A stretch of 64,000 bases of DNA. It comes from JAPYTK01 sp964401935. GTDB lineage: Bacteria > Myxococcota_A > Polyangia > Polyangiales > Polyangiaceae. The notes under the pieces are model-generated. The model saw nothing but the letters and a program-made list of their open reading frames with translations. It did no database searches and had not been told where the DNA came from. This document shows, piece by piece, positions 61,346-64,000 of this stretch (its first letter is position 1; every line of letters starts with the position of its first letter). Location of the stretch: NCBI GenBank assembly GCA_964401935.1, contig CAYOAL010000003.1, positions 95,449-159,448 on the forward strand, given 5' to 3'. A program made the translations under genes and the position numbers.

Positions 61346-61954
61346 CTAGTCCAGCCCGCGTCGCCCTGCGAGGGCGCGACCGATGGTTACTGGATCGGCG
61401 AACTCGAGGTCGCCACCATGCGGAACGCCGCTCGCGAGCCGGGTGACTCGGACCGGCGACGCCTTGAGCACCTGGGCCAGGAGCAACGCAGTCGCCTCTC
61501 CGTCGACCGACGGGGGAGTGGCGACCACAACCTCTTCCACCCCATCGGCCACACGCGCACGCAGCTCCTCGATGGGAAGCTCACTGGCCCCGACCCCCTC
61601 GAGCGGCGAGAGCAGCTTCCCGAGCACAAAGTAGTACCCGCGAAACGCGTTGCTCCGTTCGATGGAGAGCAGGTCTTGGATTCGCGCCACGATGCAGAGC
61701 GCCGTCGCGTCTCGTCGCGAGTCGCGGCAAAGCGCGCAGAGCGCGGGCGCATCCCCCGTCTTCTCGGCGAGGTTGCCACAGCGGGCACAGGTACCGATGG
61801 CCTCGGCCATATCCAGCAGCGCCTGACCGAGCGCGCGCGCCGTCTCCGGCTCCCGCGCGGCGAGGAACAGGGCGAAGCGCTGCGCCGTCTTCTCACCGAC
61901 GCTGGGCAGACGCGCGAACAGCTGCACGAGCTGCTGGATGCGACCAGGGAGCAT
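61346..61954 (-). CDS. recR: Recombination mediator RecR
   Basis: 202 residues: helix-hairpin-helix RLPSVGEKTAQRFALFL, a zinc finger with Cys56, Cys59, Cys73 and Cys76, and a Toprim domain beginning LCIVARIQDLLSIERS. Loads RecA with RecO in gap repair. Starts 2 bp after the ybaB stop; a typical pair. Confidence 0.97.
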   Translation of the reverse strand: MLPGRIQQLVQLFARLPSVGEKTAQRFALFLAAREPETARALGQALLDMAEAIGTCARCGNLAEKTGDAPALCALCRDSRRDATALCIVARIQDLLSIERSNAFRGYYFVLGKLLSPLEGVGASELPIEELRARVADGVEEVVVATPPSVDGEATALLLAQVLKASPVRVTRLASGVPHGGDLEFADPVTIGRALAGRRGLD

Positions 61955-61956
61955 GC

Positions 61957-62280
61957 TCAGCCCGCTATCCCGGGCAGCTTCAGCCCCCCGGTCACCTTGG
62001 CCAGCTCCGACTCCACGTGTTGATCGGCCTCTTCGAGCGCCTTGTTCGATGCCACCACGATCGTGTCGAGCAACATCTCGAGGCCCTCCTCGGCCACGAA
62101 CGTCTCGTCCGCCTCGATGCGTCGGAGTTTGCCCTCGCAGGTCACGATCACGGTCACTCGTCCGCCTGCGGACGACGCCGACATCTCGTGGTCCTTGAGG
62201 TCCTCGCGGACCTTATCCATCCGTCGCTGCATGCGCGCGGCTTGCCGCATGAGCTCATTCATCCCGCCGCCAGCACGCAT
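61957..62280 (-). CDS. ybaB: YbaB/EbfC family nucleoid-associated protein
   Basis: 107 residues from the ATG at 62280; an ATG at 62262 gives MNELMRQAARMQ and is equally plausible. LMRQAARMQRRMDKVREDL and the VTVIVTCEGKLRRIEAD segment are diagnostic. Dimeric DNA-binding protein usually found with recR and dnaX. Here dnaX is divergent across 99 bp. Confidence 0.95.
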   Translation of the reverse strand: MRAGGGMNELMRQAARMQRRMDKVREDLKDHEMSASSAGGRVTVIVTCEGKLRRIEADETFVAEEGLEMLLDTIVVASNKALEEADQHVESELAKVTGGLKLPGIAG

Positions 62281-62316
62281 GACCACACTTCTGCCAACAA
62301 GCGTGGTGTGCTGCAA

Positions 62317-62363
62317 CCCCGGAGTCGCGATCTGTTCAGTGTTGCGATGAGCAGGCTCCGGGG
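62317..62363. promoter_or_regulatory. Structured leader between ybaB and dnaX
   Basis: Perfect 8-base arms CCCCGGAG (62317-62324) and CTCCGGGG (62356-62363) enclose a nested TCGC/GCGA stem and an asymmetric bulge. A second imperfect hairpin (ACCACACTT/AAGCGTGGT, 62282-62307) lies upstream. The main one ends 16 bp before the dnaX ATG and may be a leader RNA element. Confidence 0.5.
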
Positions 62364-62379
62364 CTAGGCCGATCCAGCC

Positions 62380-64000
62380 ATGAGTTACGTCGTGCTCGCT
62401 CGCAAGTGGCGTCCTCAGAACTTCGATGACCTCGTTGGGCAGGAGCACGTCTCGAGAACGCTCGCCAACGCGATCGCGAGCGATCGCGTTGCGCACGCCT
62501 TTCTGTTCACTGGGGTTCGCGGCGTGGGAAAGACCACGAGCGCCCGCATCCTGGCCAAGGCCCTCAACTGCGAGCGGGGTCCGACGGCGAAGCCGTGCCT
62601 CGAGTGCGCTTCATGCAAGGAGATCGGGGACGGCGTCGACGTCGACGTCCAGGAGATCGACGGCGCCAGCTACACCGGGGTCGACGCCGTACGCAGCCTG
62701 CAGGAGACCATCCCCTATCGCCCCGCGCGTGACCGCTTCAAGATTTTCATCGTCGACGAGGTTCACATGCTCTCGGTCGCGGCGTGGAACGCGTTCCTCA
62801 AGACGCTCGAAGAGCCGCCGCCACACGTGAAGTTCATCTTCGCCACCACCGAGGTCGGCAAGGTCCCGGTCACGATCCTGAGTCGGTGCCAGCGCTACGA
62901 CTTCAAGCTGATCGGAACTTCGGCGATCGGAGACCGTCTGCGCCACGTCCTCGACGTTGAACAGGTCGCGGCGGACGACGACGCCATACGCATCATCGCG
63001 CGCGAAGCAGCGGGCAGCATGCGCGACGCAATGAGTCTCTTGGATCAGGTCATCGCATGGGTGGGGGGCAGCGGGGAGCGGCTGAGCGCCGACGGGGTGG
63101 CACGGGTACTCGGCGTGGCGGCTCGAAACGTTCTGCATCGCCTCGCGGCAGCCGTCGTCGACGGCGATGCCGCAGCCTGTCTCACGATCGTTTCCGATCT
63201 GGCAGAGCAGGGCTACGCTCTCCCCAACGTCGCGCGCGACTTCCTCCACTTCTTGCGCGACCTCGTCGTTGCCAAAGTAAGCCAGGAGCCAGCCGGTCTC
63301 GTGGATCTCGCGGACGACGAGCTCCGCGACCTGATAGCGCTCGCTCAGCGCGCCAACCTGGATGATCTGTCGCGGATCTACCTCGGATTTTCTCGCGGCT
63401 TCGACGACATCGTCCGAAGCTCGCAGCCACGCGGCGCACTCGAGATGGCGCTGGTTCGGATCTCCCGGCGCCCCCCTCTCATGCCCCTCGACGATCTCCT
63501 GCTGCGCTTGGCCGAGCTCGAGCAGCATCTCGGCGGCGGCCCCCCGCCCGCAACCGGCGGAGGTCAGCCGTCCGGCCAAGGCCGTGCTCCCGGCACCCGC
63601 GGGGGACGAACGGGCCAGCCACCGTCCGGAGCCCGTGGTGGGTTGGCTCAGGCCGAGAGCGAACGCCACGGCTCTCGGGGGTTCCACGAGCAGGGACGCA
63701 CCTCGAGCTCAGCGTCATCGGCGATCGAAGCCCCCGCAAACCACGCGGCGCCCCGCGACGGTGGCGCCCCGCATCACGACCCCCACGCGAACGCCCACGC
63801 TCGCAACAGCCAGCACGACACAGCGTTCGCGGGCGCCTCCGAGCCGAGCGCGTCGCGCACGTCGGATCCGCACAACACCAACGAGCGAGCCCATCCGGGG
63901 GGACAGCACCCCACGGCCGCCCGCACGACCACGAGGCAACAACTACCGCCCGGCGCCTCCCCCCCGCCCGGCGCCTCCCCCCCGCCCGGCGCCTCCCCCC
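62380..64000 (+). CDS. dnaX: DNA polymerase III subunits gamma and tau, partial (3' end outside window)
   Basis: 540 codons seen. Clamp-loader AAA+ subunit: MSYVVLARKWRPQNFDDLVG, Walker A GVRGVGKTTSA (45-55), zinc Cys64, Cys73, Cys76 and Cys79, Walker B DEVHML, and the arginine-finger region VTILSRCQRYDFK. After domain III (about residue 365) the sequence turns into a Gly/Pro/His/Ser-rich disordered tail. The gene leaves the window in an 18-bp repeat. Whether a frameshift makes gamma cannot be seen. Confidence 0.96.
   Translation, partial: MSYVVLARKWRPQNFDDLVGQEHVSRTLANAIASDRVAHAFLFTGVRGVGKTTSARILAKALNCERGPTAKPCLECASCKEIGDGVDVDVQEIDGASYTGVDAVRSLQETIPYRPARDRFKIFIVDEVHMLSVAAWNAFLKTLEEPPPHVKFIFATTEVGKVPVTILSRCQRYDFKLIGTSAIGDRLRHVLDVEQVAADDDAIRIIAREAAGSMRDAMSLLDQVIAWVGGSGERLSADGVARVLGVAARNVLHRLAAAVVDGDAAACLTIVSDLAEQGYALPNVARDFLHFLRDLVVAKVSQEPAGLVDLADDELRDLIALAQRANLDDLSRIYLGFSRGFDDIVRSSQPRGALEMALVRISRRPPLMPLDDLLLRLAELEQHLGGGPPPATGGGQPSGQGRAPGTRGGRTGQPPSGARGGLAQAESERHGSRGFHEQGRTSSSASSAIEAPANHAAPRDGGAPHHDPHANAHARNSQHDTAFAGASEPSASRTSDPHNTNERAHPGGQHPTAARTTTRQQLPPGASPPPGASPPPGASP
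63946..63999 (+). repeat. 18-bp tandem repeat encoding PPGASP
   Basis: Three exact copies of CCGCCCGGCGCCTCCCCC, in frame in the dnaX tail, reaching the end of the window. More copies may follow. Such a GC-rich repeat is also prone to assembly errors. Confidence 0.9.

Noticed and set aside
62281..62379. SRP RNA (ffs) next to dnaX
   Set aside because: The conserved GGAAGGAAGCAGCC-type tetraloop core is absent and the space is too short for the long form.

Overview
The window is a GC-rich bacterial chromosome segment with almost no non-coding space. It suggests a myxobacterium, most likely one of the Polyangiales-type lineages of the former Deltaproteobacteria (inference). The signs are many lipoproteins with low-complexity linkers, Hanks-type Ser/Thr kinases with a C-terminal membrane anchor, orphan histidine kinases, a repeat-companion/leucine-rich-repeat protein, a very large TPR protein, and housekeeping operons with a deltaproteobacterial gene content. 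No rRNA, tRNA, CRISPR array, insertion sequence or phage gene was seen. Layout: 1-8481 is almost wholly minus strand. It holds a heme operon (hemX-like gene, hemA, hemC) running into a partial GH57 glucan branching enzyme, then prmC, a phosphomannomutase/phosphoglucomutase, a prepilin peptidase with a coupled YXWGXW-type lipoprotein, and two small unknown genes. 8599-19178 is a mosaic of envelope and signalling genes: an SUMF1-like lipoprotein, a sensor-less histidine kinase, an alpha/beta hydrolase, a ribbon-helix-helix protein, a lipoprotein coupled to a membrane pseudokinase whose catalytic Asp is Ala, a histone-H1-like/winged-helix protein, a BNR-type lipoprotein and a cytochrome P450. 19547-31518 is the ribosomal superoperon rplV-rpsC-rplP-rpmC-rpsQ-rplN-rplX-rplE-rpsN-rpsH-rplF-rplR-rpsE-rpmD-rplO-secY-adk-infA-rpmJ-rpsM-rpsK-rpsD-rpoA-rplQ. 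It starts abruptly at rplV, so the front of the classical S10 operon (rpsJ to rpsS) is elsewhere, and map is absent between adk and infA. 31603-44468 holds a cytochrome c'-like lipoprotein, an LRR protein, an orphan C-terminal gene fragment, a HEAT/TPR-like membrane protein, an acylphosphatase, a second SUMF1-like lipoprotein, and an overlapping run of a GAF-GAF histidine kinase, a CCG-type Fe-S protein and a HAMP histidine kinase, then a Ser/Thr kinase paired with a TPR-type envelope protein. 44925-56402 is one 3825-codon gene for a cytoplasmic TPR solenoid. 56523-64000 carries a class IV PLP aminotransferase, a beta-helix-type lipoprotein, a long disordered protein coupled to ridA, and recR-ybaB divergent from dnaX, which runs off the window in an 18-bp tandem repeat. 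The best candidates for undescribed biology are the giant TPR protein, the PEGA-type pseudokinase pair, the two-domain SUMF1-like lipoprotein family and the overlapping kinase/Fe-S/kinase module. All functions are read from sequence motifs by eye; no database search was run.
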